This document shows positions 1 to 8,014 of a stretch of DNA of 46,643 nt, one piece after another. Both the position numbers and the translations under genes were made by a program. Below the pieces are notes generated by a model, which saw only the letters and a list, made by a program, of their open reading frames with translations, searched no databases and was not told the DNA's origin. Position 1 is the stretch's first letter. Each line of letters opens with the position of its first letter. Source of the DNA: an uncultured Prevotella sp. (GTDB lineage: Bacteria > Bacteroidota > Bacteroidia > Bacteroidales > Bacteroidaceae); contig ONDK01000014.1 of NCBI GenBank assembly GCA_900316565.1, forward strand, positions 1 through 46,643, given 5' to 3'.

Positions 1-430
1 ACTGGACGAAAATGGTTCAGGAGGCTAAGGAAAGACCTCCTGAACCGAGTCTGTTTGATTAGAGGGGGCTTACTTTTTGAAAGAATAAGCCCGAAGTCCA
101 AATTTACAGGGCTTCGGGTTGGATGTTTTTGCCATTTTGAGTTTTAGCGGACAGCAATAATATCCAATGATGGCGCTGAGTAGTTACATTACGAGATAAC
201 AACTTAGAGCCTCTACAACGCTCTGAACAGGGGGTCAAAAACTGCATTTAACATATTTCAACGGCTTTTTCTTGGAAGTCTCGGAAAAAAAAGATACATT
301 TGCATCTGAAGCAACACCCCAAGAGACGTTAACTTAAAATCACACAAACTCAAAAGGAACACATTATCACGCTAAACACCCCAAGACATAAACAAAGAAT
401 CATAAACTAACAAACTTAAATTACAATACT
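1..430. other. Non-coding region upstream of gdhA
   Basis: I find no convincing gene here. Three hairpins lie at the start: arms 14-24/36-46 (11 bp, perfect), 66-72/86-92 (7 bp, perfect) and 90-96/112-118 (7 bp, perfect). The last two share bases 90-92, so they cannot form together. The hairpin at 90-118 is followed by a T-rich stretch (119-129) and could end a transcript entering from the left. The gdhA promoter is at 272-302 and its leader fills 303-430. Bases 1-240 could be the edge of a repeated or mobile element, but the sequence alone does not prove that. Confidence 0.5.
272..302 (+). promoter_or_regulatory. Promoter of gdhA
   Basis: TTG at 272-274, a 20-bp spacer, then TACATTTG at 295-302. 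This fits the Bacteroidetes primary sigma consensus (-33 TTTG, -7 TAnnTTTG). Transcription would start near 308, giving a long leader of about 120 nt before the ATG at 431. Confidence 0.7.
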
Positions 431-1771
431 ATGGAAGTCGAGAAAATAATGTCAGCACTGGAACAGAAACATCCGGGTGAGTCAGAGTACTTACAGGCTG
501 TGAAGGAAGTGCTTATCTCAGTAAAGGACGTCTACAACCAGCATCCCGAATTCGAAAAAGCAAAGATAATAGAGCGTCTCGTGGAACCGGAACGGATAAT
601 AACATTCCGTGTACCATGGGTCGACGACAAAGGCGAGGTACAGGTGAACCTCGGATACCGTGTACAGTTCAACTCTGCCATAGGCCCGTATAAAGGCGGA
701 CTGCGGTTCCACGCATCGGTGAACCTGTCGATACTGAAGTTCTTAGGCTTCGAGCAGACCTTTAAGAACGCTCTCACCACACTGCCGATGGGCGGCGGCA
801 AAGGCGGTTCCGACTTCTCCCCACGCGGGAAGAGCAACGCCGAGATAATGAGGTTCTGTCAGAGCTTCATGCAAGAGCTGTTCAAATATGTAGGACCGGA
901 CATGGACATCCCTGCCGGCGACATCGGCGTGGGAGGCCGGGAGATAGGCTATCTCTTCGGAGAGTACAAACGGCTGACGAGCATGTTCCAGGGCGCCACC
1001 ATCACCGGAAAAGGTCTTGAATATGGAGGAAGCATCCTCCGGCCGGAGGCTACGGGCTACGGTGCCCTGTACTTTGTCCACCATATGCTCGACACACGTG
1101 GCATCGACATCAAAGGCAAGACCATCGCACTCAGCGGCTTCGGCAATGTGGCATGGGGAGCGGTGAAGAAAGCCACGCAGCTCGGTGCGAAGGTGATAAC
1201 AATAAGTGGACCGGACGGATACATCTACGACCCCGACGGTGTCAGCGGTGAGAAGATCGACTACCTCCTGGAGCTCCGCAACAGTGGCAACGACGTCTGC
1301 CAGCCTTATGCTGAGCAATACCCCGGCGCTACGTTCTTCGAGGGTAAAAAGCCATGGGAACAGAAAGCCGACATATATCTCACATGTGCTACGCAGAACG
1401 AGCTCAACGGCGACGATGCCGACAAGATCCTGGCACAGCACCCTGTGTGCGTTGCCGAGGTGAGCAACATGGGATGCACGGCGGAAGCGGTGGAGAAGTT
1501 CATCCGCGCACGTCAGCTCTTCGCACCGGGAAAGGCTGTCAACGCAGGTGGTGTGGCCACCAGTGGTCTCGAGATGTCACAGAACATCATGCGTCTGCAC
1601 TGGAGTGCTGACGAGGTCGACCAACGTCTGCACTACATCATGCAGTCTATCCACGAGCAATGCGTCAACTACGGTAAGCAGCCTGACGGATACATAGACT
1701 ATGTCCGCGGTGCCAACGTGGCTGGCTTCATGAAAGTGGCAAAGGCAATGCTGGCGCAGGGCATAGTATAA
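431..1771 (+). CDS. gdhA: NADP-specific glutamate dehydrogenase
   Basis: Catalyses the reversible reductive amination of 2-oxoglutarate with ammonia to glutamate, a main route of ammonia assimilation in Bacteroidales; cytosolic, hexameric. The 446-residue length matches the hexameric bacterial family. Visible motifs are the substrate loop PMGGGKGGSDF at 119-129 with the active-site lysine K124, the DIPAGDIGVGGRE segment at 159-171 with the expected catalytic aspartate D164, and the Rossmann motif GFGNVA at 236-241. The start is the only sensible ATG after the promoter at 272-302. The long leader carries a 12-nt direct repeat (313-324 and 375-386), so post-transcriptional control is possible but unproven. 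A short gap (66 nt) without a clear terminator leads to the next gene. Confidence 0.96.
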   Translation: MEVEKIMSALEQKHPGESEYLQAVKEVLISVKDVYNQHPEFEKAKIIERLVEPERIITFRVPWVDDKGEVQVNLGYRVQFNSAIGPYKGGLRFHASVNLSILKFLGFEQTFKNALTTLPMGGGKGGSDFSPRGKSNAEIMRFCQSFMQELFKYVGPDMDIPAGDIGVGGREIGYLFGEYKRLTSMFQGATITGKGLEYGGSILRPEATGYGALYFVHHMLDTRGIDIKGKTIALSGFGNVAWGAVKKATQLGAKVITISGPDGYIYDPDGVSGEKIDYLLELRNSGNDVCQPYAEQYPGATFFEGKKPWEQKADIYLTCATQNELNGDDADKILAQHPVCVAEVSNMGCTAEAVEKFIRARQLFAPGKAVNAGGVATSGLEMSQNIMRLHWSADEVDQRLHYIMQSIHEQCVNYGKQPDGYIDYVRGANVAGFMKVAKAMLAQGIV

Positions 1772-1837
1772 ACAGCGCAGGACTCCACGGCCCGAACGAC
1801 AATGAGAGTCCGGGACGGTGGGTCTTAGAAATTAAAT

Positions 1838-2539
1838 ATGAAGAAAATAATATATCTGACAGTAGCGATACTGACAATTCTTTGCCTCGCCGTCCATGCA
1901 CAATCAGTGAGCATGGACGGCAGGGCATCATATTACAGTAACAATCTTCACGGCAGGCGCATGGCCAACGGACAGCGTTACAACCGTGACAGCCTTACCT
2001 GTGCCCATAGGTCACTGCCCTTCGGCACACGTCTGCGTGTTACGAACCCACTCAACGGGCAGCAGGTGATAGTGAAAGTCACCGACCGCGGACCGTATGT
2101 CCGCGGAAGGGCCATCGACCTGTCATATGCCGCGGCACAAAGACTGGGCACGCTGCGCAATGGTGTGGCGATGGTGAAGATAGAAATCCTTGATGACGAC
2201 AAGCCGGTGCCTTACGAGAGCGAGAATATCAAGCCACTGCCAAGGGTGGAATACGTAGAGGCCGGTGTCTGCTATGAGTTTATCCCGGAATGGGAGAAGG
2301 TGAAGGACGTGCCGAAGAAGGTGCCCAGAAAGGTGAATACCAGCGCTGGCAGAAAACGGCCGGCGGCCAGCCACCAGCCGAACAAGCCGTCGCGGCAGCC
2401 CCGCCAGACTCAGAACGCGCAGAACAACCAGCAGGGGCATCAGCAGAACCAGCGTAAACAAAACAACAATCAGAGCGGAAGCAAGTGGCGCTCGTTCTTC
2501 AATGACATAAAGAACGGCATCACCAATCTGTTCGACTAA
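1838..2539 (+). CDS. rlpA: RlpA-like double-psi beta-barrel secreted protein
   Basis: A 233-residue exported protein. A signal peptide (about 1-21, ending AVHA-Q) precedes an RlpA-type double-psi beta-barrel at about 28-118, with the typical MANGQRYN (42-49), [11 protein letters not shown] (60-70), [11 protein letters not shown] (81-91) and AIDLS (92-96) blocks. RlpA proteins bind or cleave denuded septal peptidoglycan. This one has no C-terminal SPOR domain: the tail from about 165 is basic and Gln/Asn-rich, probably disordered, with a short hydrophobic-aromatic end. There is no lipobox cysteine, so it is probably periplasmic rather than lipidated. It lies 15 nt before the next gene and is probably co-transcribed with it. 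Lytic transglycosylase activity cannot be judged from sequence alone. Confidence 0.85.
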   Translation: MKKIIYLTVAILTILCLAVHAQSVSMDGRASYYSNNLHGRRMANGQRYNRDSLTCAHRSLPFGTRLRVTNPLNGQQVIVKVTDRGPYVRGRAIDLSYAAAQRLGTLRNGVAMVKIEILDDDKPVPYESENIKPLPRVEYVEAGVCYEFIPEWEKVKDVPKKVPRKVNTSAGRKRPAASHQPNKPSRQPRQTQNAQNNQQGHQQNQRKQNNNQSGSKWRSFFNDIKNGITNLFD

Positions 2540-2554
2540 TAATAAGGTATAGGA

Positions 2555-3172
2555 ATGAAAAGGATATTTTTCTTCATATCAACTTTTGCCATGGCGATGG
2601 CAGGCTACGCACAGAGCTCTTCTGACGGATATTTCATCGGAAAGAACTTCATATCATACAACGACTCTCTGATGTCCGAAGCCGACGTACCGTCGTTCGT
2701 CATTATGGCTCACGGCTATGCGAAGGACAGCCGGCACGTTTATTATAATGGGAAGGTATTGGAATATGCAGACCCTGCTACATTCTCACTCACAGACAGG
2801 ACGGGTTCTGAAGGGCCGAAGACTGAGGATGCCACGAAGAACGCACGACCGGCAGCCACGGAAAAGGAAAAGACGCGAGACAAAGGAAAGACATCCGTAC
2901 TCGACATTGTCCTCGGCACTGACAACGGTACAAACAAATATGCCGTCAACGGAACGGTTGTCGCCTACGATGGCAAGGTCATCAAGAAGGCCGACGCGGC
3001 ATCATTCAAGTATGTCGGCGGCGAATATGCGGCCGACAAGCATCACGCTTATTACAAAGGGAATATCCTCAGCTATGCCTGGGGCATCGGTCAGTTCACC
3101 TATAAAGGCAACGGCTATGCCACCGACGGTGTCCACTGGTACTGCAACGGCAAGCCCGTCGACCGTGACTGA
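2555..3172 (+). CDS. Secreted DKNYY-repeat-like protein, unknown function
   Basis: A 205-residue protein with a signal peptide (1-20, ending AGYAQ). The rest resembles DKNYY-type repeats: short beta units of the form 'YAxDxxxVYYNGKxL' occur at about 54-72, 157-173 and 187-200. A charged Lys/Glu-rich linker (about 82-113) separates the first from the others. DKNYY proteins are widespread periplasmic or surface proteins without a known activity. It sits 15 nt after the RlpA-like gene, and its TGA stop (3170-3172) directly abuts the stop of the convergent lipoprotein gene (3173-3175). Confidence 0.7.
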   Translation: MKRIFFFISTFAMAMAGYAQSSSDGYFIGKNFISYNDSLMSEADVPSFVIMAHGYAKDSRHVYYNGKVLEYADPATFSLTDRTGSEGPKTEDATKNARPAATEKEKTRDKGKTSVLDIVLGTDNGTNKYAVNGTVVAYDGKVIKKADAASFKYVGGEYAADKHHAYYKGNILSYAWGIGQFTYKGNGYATDGVHWYCNGKPVDRD

Positions 3173-4105
3173 CTACTTTTTTGTGCGGATATTGAACTCC
3201 GTAACCTTGCTGATGCTCTTCTTTCCTTGCAAAACAGCCAGTGCGAAGTTCAGTGTTCCTTCGTCAAGTCGTTTGTCAGCCTTTACAAATGCCGTATAGA
3301 CGATGCCCCGTCCCGGTGCCAGACTCTCGACGATAATGCTTGGTGTGATGCTCACGTGGCGGTTGCCGGACTTCTCTATGACCGAAGGAATGACGTTGTA
3401 TAGTGTCTGCTTTCCACGGTTGTAAATCTCGAACGTTACCTTTGCGCTCTCTCCGCGGTTCAAGTAGCCGTCCCTATTGGCATCGACAAAGCGCGGATTG
3501 GCTATCTCTATGTTAGGAGTATAGAGCACCCCAGCCGGGATCTCATCCGCATCCACCGTCGTGTTCGGTACGACGGTCCTCGGCTTTGCAGCAGAGTAGT
3601 TGCCTGAGTCGCTGTTGTCAAGTGTGATACGGTCGTCACCGGAGTTGGTCTCATCGAAGCCACTGACAGGAGCGTTGTCTTCCTCCTGCCTCAAAGCGTT
3701 ATCCTCATTGCTGCTGAAGTTATATATGTCGTCAGAACTGCTATTGTCATAGGCTTGGTTACGGCGGTCATAAGGATTATATCCACCTCCGTTGTTCTGG
3801 TTCTGCCGGTCGTAAGGATTGTATCCGCGTTCCTTGTTCCGTTGCACACGGTCATAGTGGTCATGGACGCGCTGCTGTTCTTCCTGATCAGCCTTAGAGC
3901 CTATCGACGCGCCTATGGCCGCACCACCGGCCATACCGACAATAGTACCTATGTCGGAGCCGCGTGGTCCGCCTGCAATACCTCCTATGGCAGAGCCAAG
4001 AATGCTTCCGAACGTAGCGCCGGTAGCTGCTCCGTTGCTTGTATATGTTCCGCAACTGCTGAGGAGCAATGCTCCTGCAGCAAGATATATCATACCCTTT
4101 TTCAT
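3173..4105 (-). CDS. Glycine-zipper lipoprotein with C-terminal Ig-like domain
   Basis: A 310-residue lipoprotein. The signal peptide ends in LLLSSC, with the lipidated cysteine C18. Residues 25-70 form a glycine zipper (repeated GxxxG), as in SlyB/OsmB/YMGG-type outer membrane lipoproteins, and probably insert into or associate with the membrane. A middle region (about 72-190) is hydrophilic, with two copies of GYNPYDR (94-100 and 108-114) and Asp/Ser/Asn-rich runs. The C-terminal part (about 195-310) looks like an immunoglobulin-like beta domain and begins with an EF-hand-like loop, DANRDGYLNRGE at 208-219, that could bind calcium. Exact function is unknown; an envelope-structural or stress role is inferred. 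Its promoter is at 4153-4183. Confidence 0.75.
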   Translation of the reverse strand: MKKGMIYLAAGALLLSSCGTYTSNGAATGATFGSILGSAIGGIAGGPRGSDIGTIVGMAGGAAIGASIGSKADQEEQQRVHDHYDRVQRNKERGYNPYDRQNQNNGGGYNPYDRRNQAYDNSSSDDIYNFSSNEDNALRQEEDNAPVSGFDETNSGDDRITLDNSDSGNYSAAKPRTVVPNTTVDADEIPAGVLYTPNIEIANPRFVDANRDGYLNRGESAKVTFEIYNRGKQTLYNVIPSVIEKSGNRHVSITPSIIVESLAPGRGIVYTAFVKADKRLDEGTLNFALAVLQGKKSISKVTEFNIRTKK

Positions 4106-4152
4106 AGTTGTATGCCTTTCTGTTCCTGAATTATTTCTACCTTTTCAATGTG

Positions 4153-4183
4153 CAAAGATATATATTATCGACCAAACTAACAA
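4153..4183 (-). promoter_or_regulatory. Promoter of the glycine-zipper lipoprotein gene
   Basis: On the minus strand TATCTTTG (4153-4160) is the -7 box; TTG (4181-4183) is the -33 element with a 20-bp spacer. The leader would be about 42 nt. Confidence 0.65.
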
Positions 4184-4320
4184 GTGTCAAATCCCTACAA
4201 TCCATAGGAAAATCCCTATCATTTAACGTTTCTACAACAAATAGTCCGCAAATGCCCAGTGCCGTGCCCCTATCCCAAGACCCAAGGGCAGCTATGAGGC
4301 ACCGCTAAGGCAGAAAGAGG

Positions 4321-4356
4321 AAAGGCACCGACCCTCTCCGGTCGATGCCTTTTCCA
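4321..4356 (-). terminator. Terminator downstream of cysK
   Basis: Arms 4321-4333 and 4340-4352 form a 12-bp stem with one mismatch (4328/4345) and a 6-nt loop. The plus side is followed by TTTT and the minus side by TTTCC, so it may work in both directions. It lies about 60 nt after the cysK stop. Confidence 0.7.
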
Positions 4357-4416
4357 AAGAACTTTGTACAATTATGATTAAATGGCTAATATGTAATCAA
4401 AAAGTTTGCGGTCTCC

Positions 4417-5364
4417 TTATAGTGGATACTCGTCGAAGGCGTAGAGGACTGTCGACAGATAACGCTCACCGGTATCAGGCAGCAGAGCAACAATCTTCTT
4501 GTCCTTATTCTCCGGACGCTTTGCAAGTTCGGTTGCGGCGAAGGCGGCAGCACCGGAGGAGATACCCACCAACAGTCCGTCGAGCTGTGCCAGCTGTCTG
4601 CCTGCGAGGATGGCATCGTCGTTCTGCACGTCGATGACGCCGTCGACGACCTTCGAGTCGTAGGTCTTAGGCACGAAGCCCGCACCGATACCCTGTATCT
4701 TATGAGGACCACTCTTACCACCGTTCAGAACCGGTGATGTGGCAGGCTCCACAGCATACACCTTTACGTTAGGATTCTGCTCCTTAAGGTACTTCGCCAC
4801 ACCGCTGATGGTGCCACCAGTGCCCACACCAGCAACGAAGATGTCAACCTTTCCGTCAGTGTCTTCCCATATCTCTTTACCCGTTGTCTCATAGTGTTTC
4901 TGCGGGTTGGCAGGGTTCTCAAACTGCTCCAGGATGACCGAGCCAGGGATAGAGTCGCGCAGCTCCTCCGCAGCCTTGATGGCTCCCGGCATTCCGTCCT
5001 TACCGCTGGTCAGTTTCACCGTAGCGCCATAGGCCTTAACCAGGTTACGACGCTCAACGCTCATCGTCTCAGGCATGGTCAGGATGAGCTTATATCCCTT
5101 CACTGCCGACACCAGGGCCAGACCGACACCAGTGTTACCGCTCGTCGGCTCGATGATTGTTGCTCCAGGCTTTAATGTGCCGTTTTTCTCTGCAGCCTCA
5201 ATCATCGCCAGGCCGATACGGTCCTTTACGCTGCCGCCAGGGTTGAAATACTCCACCTTTGCTATTACAGGCGTGTTGAGCCCACGAGACTTAGAATAGT
5301 TACCCAGTTCCACCAAAGGTGTGTTACCGATAAGATCGGTTATCTTTTTAAAAATCTTGGACAT
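4417..5364 (-). CDS. cysK: Cysteine synthase A (O-acetylserine sulfhydrylase)
   Basis: A PLP enzyme that makes cysteine from O-acetylserine and sulfide in the cytosol. The 315-residue length matches the CysK family. Diagnostic motifs are [11 protein letters not shown] at 41-51 with the PLP Schiff-base lysine K47, the substrate loop TSGNTG at 74-79, PETMS at 98-102, the phosphate-binding GTGGTISG at 181-188 and GISSGAA at 267-273. It lies 139 nt downstream of the O-acetylhomoserine sulfhydrylase gene on the same strand. No Bacteroidetes promoter is visible in that gap, so the two are probably one sulfur-assimilation transcript ending at the hairpin 4321-4356. Confidence 0.95.
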   Translation of the reverse strand: MSKIFKKITDLIGNTPLVELGNYSKSRGLNTPVIAKVEYFNPGGSVKDRIGLAMIEAAEKNGTLKPGATIIEPTSGNTGVGLALVSAVKGYKLILTMPETMSVERRNLVKAYGATVKLTSGKDGMPGAIKAAEELRDSIPGSVILEQFENPANPQKHYETTGKEIWEDTDGKVDIFVAGVGTGGTISGVAKYLKEQNPNVKVYAVEPATSPVLNGGKSGPHKIQGIGAGFVPKTYDSKVVDGVIDVQNDDAILAGRQLAQLDGLLVGISSGAAAFAATELAKRPENKDKKIVALLPDTGERYLSTVLYAFDEYPL

Positions 5365-5503
5365 AATGTTTCGTTTTTATTGATTCCCCACCAAGCCTTT
5401 CCTGAAGGACGAGCTCCTCGCTAGCCTCATGGCCTGGCTGAGAAATCGGTTGTTTTACTTATTGTTCTTATTTATTGTCAGGGCAGTGCCCATTGTTTAT
5501 TGC

Positions 5504-6805
5504 TTATTTCTCACCTTTGACAGCCTCAAACGCCTGGTCGAGGTCATCGATAAGATCCTGATAGTACTCTGTACCGATACTCAGACGGATTGTTCCGTCG
5601 AAGATACCCTGCTCGGAAGCCTCCTCGTCGCTGAGCTCAGAGTGTGTAGTGCTCTTCGGATGTACCACCAGAGACTTCACGTCAGCCACATTAGCCAAAT
5701 CGGAGAAAATCTTCAGATGGTCTATGAAGTCCCAAGCTTTCTGCTGTGAGCCGTCAATCTCGAAAGTGAATATCGAGCCGGCGCCATTCGGGAAGTATCT
5801 CTCATAGAGGTCGTGGTTAGGATGGTCCGGCAGCGATGGATGATTTATTTTCTTCACCTGAGGCTGACTCTTCAGATAGTCGACGACCTTCAGGGTGTTG
5901 AAGACATGACGTTCCACACGCAACGACAGTGTTTCCAGTCCCTGGAGAAGCACCCATGCGTTAAACGGAGAGATACATGCGCCTTCATCGCGGAGTAACA
6001 AAGCCCGTACACGTGTTACGAACGGAGCTGGTATCTTTCCGAAGACAAGACCGTGGTACGACGGATCCGGCTGTGTGAAGCCCGGGAACTTATCGTTCTG
6101 GAAGTAATCGAACTTTCCTCCATCAACGATTACGCCACCGAGAGAACTTCCATGGCCTCCGATGAACTTCGTTGCCGAGTGCACCACGATGTCTGCTCCA
6201 TGCTCAATAGGGCGTATGAGGTAAGGAGTGCCAAAGGTATTATCGATAACCAATGGAATGCCATGCTTATGTGCGATGGCTGCTGAGCGCTCGATGTCCG
6301 AGATATTTGAGTTCGGGTTTCCGAGAGTCTCGATGTACACGAGTTTTGTGTTCGGCTTGATGGCAGCCTCCAGAGCGTCATAATCGTCCGGATTGACAAA
6401 TGTGGTGTCAATGCCATACTTGCTTAGTGTGTGCTTGAGCAGGTTGTAAGTGCCACCATATATGGTGTCGGTAGCGACAACATGGTCGCCAGCGTATGCC
6501 AGATTGGTGATGGCGTAAGTAACGGCAGCTGCACCTGAAGCTACAGCCAGTCCGCCGACTCCTCCTTCCAGGGCGGCGACACGGTCCTCGAAGACCCCTT
6601 GTGTCGAATTGGTCAAACGACCATAGATGTTTCCTGCATCCTTAAGGTGGAAGCGGTCGCTGGCATGCTGAGCGTTGTGGAACACGTAAGAAGTGGTCTG
6701 ATATATTGGCACAGCCCTGGAGTCCGTAGCAGGGTCAGCTTGCTCTTGTCCTACATGAAGCTGGAGTGTCTCGAAGTGATACTTTTTCTGATTGCCGTTT
6801 GCCAT
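5504..6805 (-). CDS. metY: O-acetylhomoserine aminocarboxypropyltransferase (sulfhydrylase)
   Basis: A PLP-dependent enzyme of the Cys/Met metabolism family that converts O-acetylhomoserine and sulfide to homocysteine for direct-sulfhydrylation methionine synthesis. It is 433 residues long, typical of MetY rather than the shorter cystathionine synthases. Family marks are the N-terminal LQLHVGQEQ and PIYQTTSYVF blocks, IDNTFGTPYL near 189-198, and SATKFIGGHG carrying the PLP lysine (about K213). I chose the ATG at 6805, giving MANGNQKK; an ATG two codons upstream (6811) is also possible. The upstream region has a -7 box at 6902-6909 but no good -33 element, and a palindrome plus half-site at 6932-6972. 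Some relatives also use O-acetylserine. Confidence 0.93.
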   Translation of the reverse strand: MANGNQKKYHFETLQLHVGQEQADPATDSRAVPIYQTTSYVFHNAQHASDRFHLKDAGNIYGRLTNSTQGVFEDRVAALEGGVGGLAVASGAAAVTYAITNLAYAGDHVVATDTIYGGTYNLLKHTLSKYGIDTTFVNPDDYDALEAAIKPNTKLVYIETLGNPNSNISDIERSAAIAHKHGIPLVIDNTFGTPYLIRPIEHGADIVVHSATKFIGGHGSSLGGVIVDGGKFDYFQNDKFPGFTQPDPSYHGLVFGKIPAPFVTRVRALLLRDEGACISPFNAWVLLQGLETLSLRVERHVFNTLKVVDYLKSQPQVKKINHPSLPDHPNHDLYERYFPNGAGSIFTFEIDGSQQKAWDFIDHLKIFSDLANVADVKSLVVHPKSTTHSELSDEEASEQGIFDGTIRLSIGTEYYQDLIDDLDQAFEAVKGEK

Positions 6806-6901
6806 AATCATCTTCTGTTTTTTGGTCTCCTACCCCTCTGCCTAAAACCATCTGAAGGTTCGGAAACGTTGTTCGTTATTCTTTTGTTTTATTTCTGGTT
6901 G

Positions 6902-6909
6902 CAAAGGTA
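6902..6909 (-). promoter_or_regulatory. -7 box of the metY promoter
   Basis: TACCTTTG on the minus strand fits TAnnTTTG. No TTTG or TTG is found 19-21 bp upstream; that position overlaps the ATACCACA half-site, which suggests dependence on a regulator. Confidence 0.6.
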
Positions 6910-6931
6910 CGGCGTTTTTTCCGTTCAGGAA

Positions 6932-6972
6932 ATACCACAAACAGACCATTTCGCATACCACATTTGTGGTAT
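6932..6972. promoter_or_regulatory. Candidate operator: palindrome plus half-site
   Basis: A perfect 18-bp palindrome at 6955-6972 (ATACCACA, TT, TGTGGTAT) is preceded by a third identical copy of the half-site ATACCACA at 6932-6939. The single half-site covers the -33 region of metY. This looks like a binding site for a dimeric regulator of sulfur metabolism; which protein binds is unknown. Confidence 0.55.
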
Positions 6973-7114
6973 TTGTGAGATTTTACCCGTCTTTTTACAT
7001 ACTTTCAGTATTTTCATTCACTTTGTTTCACCTATTTTCTGTCATATTCTATACTTTGGTGTTCAATATGTTGCACCCCATTTCCTATATCCAACAAAAA
7101 AAGCGAAGGTAAAG

Positions 7115-7146
7115 TTGTCGGTTATCAGATTGTTTTTGTATTTTTG
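7115..7146 (+). promoter_or_regulatory. Promoter of the ATPase/DUF4435 pair
   Basis: TTG at 7115-7117, a 21-bp spacer, TATTTTTG at 7139-7146. The leader to the ATG at 7185 is about 33 nt. The pair therefore has its own promoter. Confidence 0.65.
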
Positions 7147-7184
7147 CATTCGTAACCAACCCAACGACACTAATTCAAAATACT

Positions 7185-8003
7185 ATGCAGAAATACGCCG
7201 ATTATATTGTACAAATAGAGATTGACTCCCTCTGGAGCGGGCGGAAGCACATCAAATGGGACCTGGACAGGAAGGTGAACATCCTCAGCGGCATCAACGG
7301 TGAGGGAAAGTCCACCATTATAAATAAGGTGGTGAAGAGCATCTCCCATAACGGAGAGATATCAAGCCACGCCCTTAAAGGCGTACATGTGAAGGTCTCG
7401 CCACAGGATGCCAACTGGATACGCTTTGACCTCATCCGTTCTTTCGACCGGCCATTGCTCGACACCGACGCTATAAGCAAGCTTGACATCTCACTTGCCA
7501 CCGAGCTCGACTGGCAACTCTACAAACTCCAGCGCAAGTACCTCGACTATCAGGTCAACATCGGCAACCGCATAATACAGGTTCTGCAGAGCGGCGCCCC
7601 CGATGCCGCCGAGCAGGCACAGAAAATCTCAGAGCCGAAGAAGAAGTTCCAGGATATCATGGACGACCTCTTCTCCTATACCGGCAAGAAGATTATCCGC
7701 ACTGAGAACGAGATACGCTTCTCTCAGATCGGCGAGACACTCGTCCCCTACCAGCTCTCCAGTGGCGAGAAGCAAATCCTTGCCATACTGCTCACTGTTC
7801 TGGTGGAAGACAACCAGAACTACGTGCTCTTCATGGACGAGCCGGAAGTCAGCCTTCACGTCGACTGGCAGAAACGTCTAATCGACCTTATCATGGATCT
7901 GAACCCCAACGTACAGCTCATCCTCACCACCCACAGCCCCGCCGTCATTATGAACGGATGGATGGACAAAGTAACGGAGGTCAGCGAGATTACCGACCAA
8001 TAA
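7185..8003 (+). CDS. AAA/ABC-type ATPase, PARIS AriA-like
   Basis: A compact 272-residue ATPase of the OLD/RecF-like ABC class. Visible motifs are Walker A GINGEGKST at 36-44, the ABC signature LSSGEKQ at 191-197, Walker B YVLFMDEPEVSLH at 213-225 and the switch histidine in TTHSP at 248-252. The lid region (about 95-165) is short and helical, with no long SMC-type coiled coil. The following gene, 11 nt after its stop, encodes a DUF4435/TOPRIM protein. ATPase plus DUF4435 is the architecture of PARIS anti-phage systems (AriA + AriB), in which the ATPase holds the nuclease until triggered. This ATPase is shorter than I would expect for AriA, so it may be a minimal or sister variant. Assignment to defence is inference; a housekeeping role cannot be excluded because the neighbours are core genes. 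Confidence 0.75.
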   Translation: MQKYADYIVQIEIDSLWSGRKHIKWDLDRKVNILSGINGEGKSTIINKVVKSISHNGEISSHALKGVHVKVSPQDANWIRFDLIRSFDRPLLDTDAISKLDISLATELDWQLYKLQRKYLDYQVNIGNRIIQVLQSGAPDAAEQAQKISEPKKKFQDIMDDLFSYTGKKIIRTENEIRFSQIGETLVPYQLSSGEKQILAILLTVLVEDNQNYVLFMDEPEVSLHVDWQKRLIDLIMDLNPNVQLILTTHSPAVIMNGWMDKVTEVSEITDQ

Positions 8004-8014
8004 CTTTTTCCACT

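Larger units (their letters stand above)
4106..4416. other. Intergenic region between lipoprotein gene and cysK
   Basis: Contains the lipoprotein promoter (4153-4183) and the hairpin terminator (4321-4356) that should end the cysK transcript. I see no gene between 4190 and 4320. Confidence 0.6.
6806..7184. other. Divergent intergenic region metY / AAA ATPase gene
   Basis: Holds the control regions of two divergent units: the metY -7 box at 6902-6909 with a palindromic operator candidate at 6932-6972, and the promoter of the ATPase gene at 7115-7146. The stretch 6980-7110 is AT-rich with no gene that I can support. Confidence 0.6.

Noticed and set aside
104-240. Short minus-strand open stretch at the left edge ending in TAA at 104-106
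   Set aside because: No start codon context or domain; possibly part of a repeated element, but not supportable as a gene.
1780-1811. GGACTC/GAGTCC pair between gdhA and the RlpA-like gene
   Set aside because: 6-bp arms 20 nt apart with no T-tract; not enough for a terminator, so operon linkage with gdhA stays open.
5481-5491. Small palindrome GGGCA-G-TGCCC in the metY-cysK gap
   Set aside because: Only 5-bp arms and no T-tract; too weak to call a terminator or operator.
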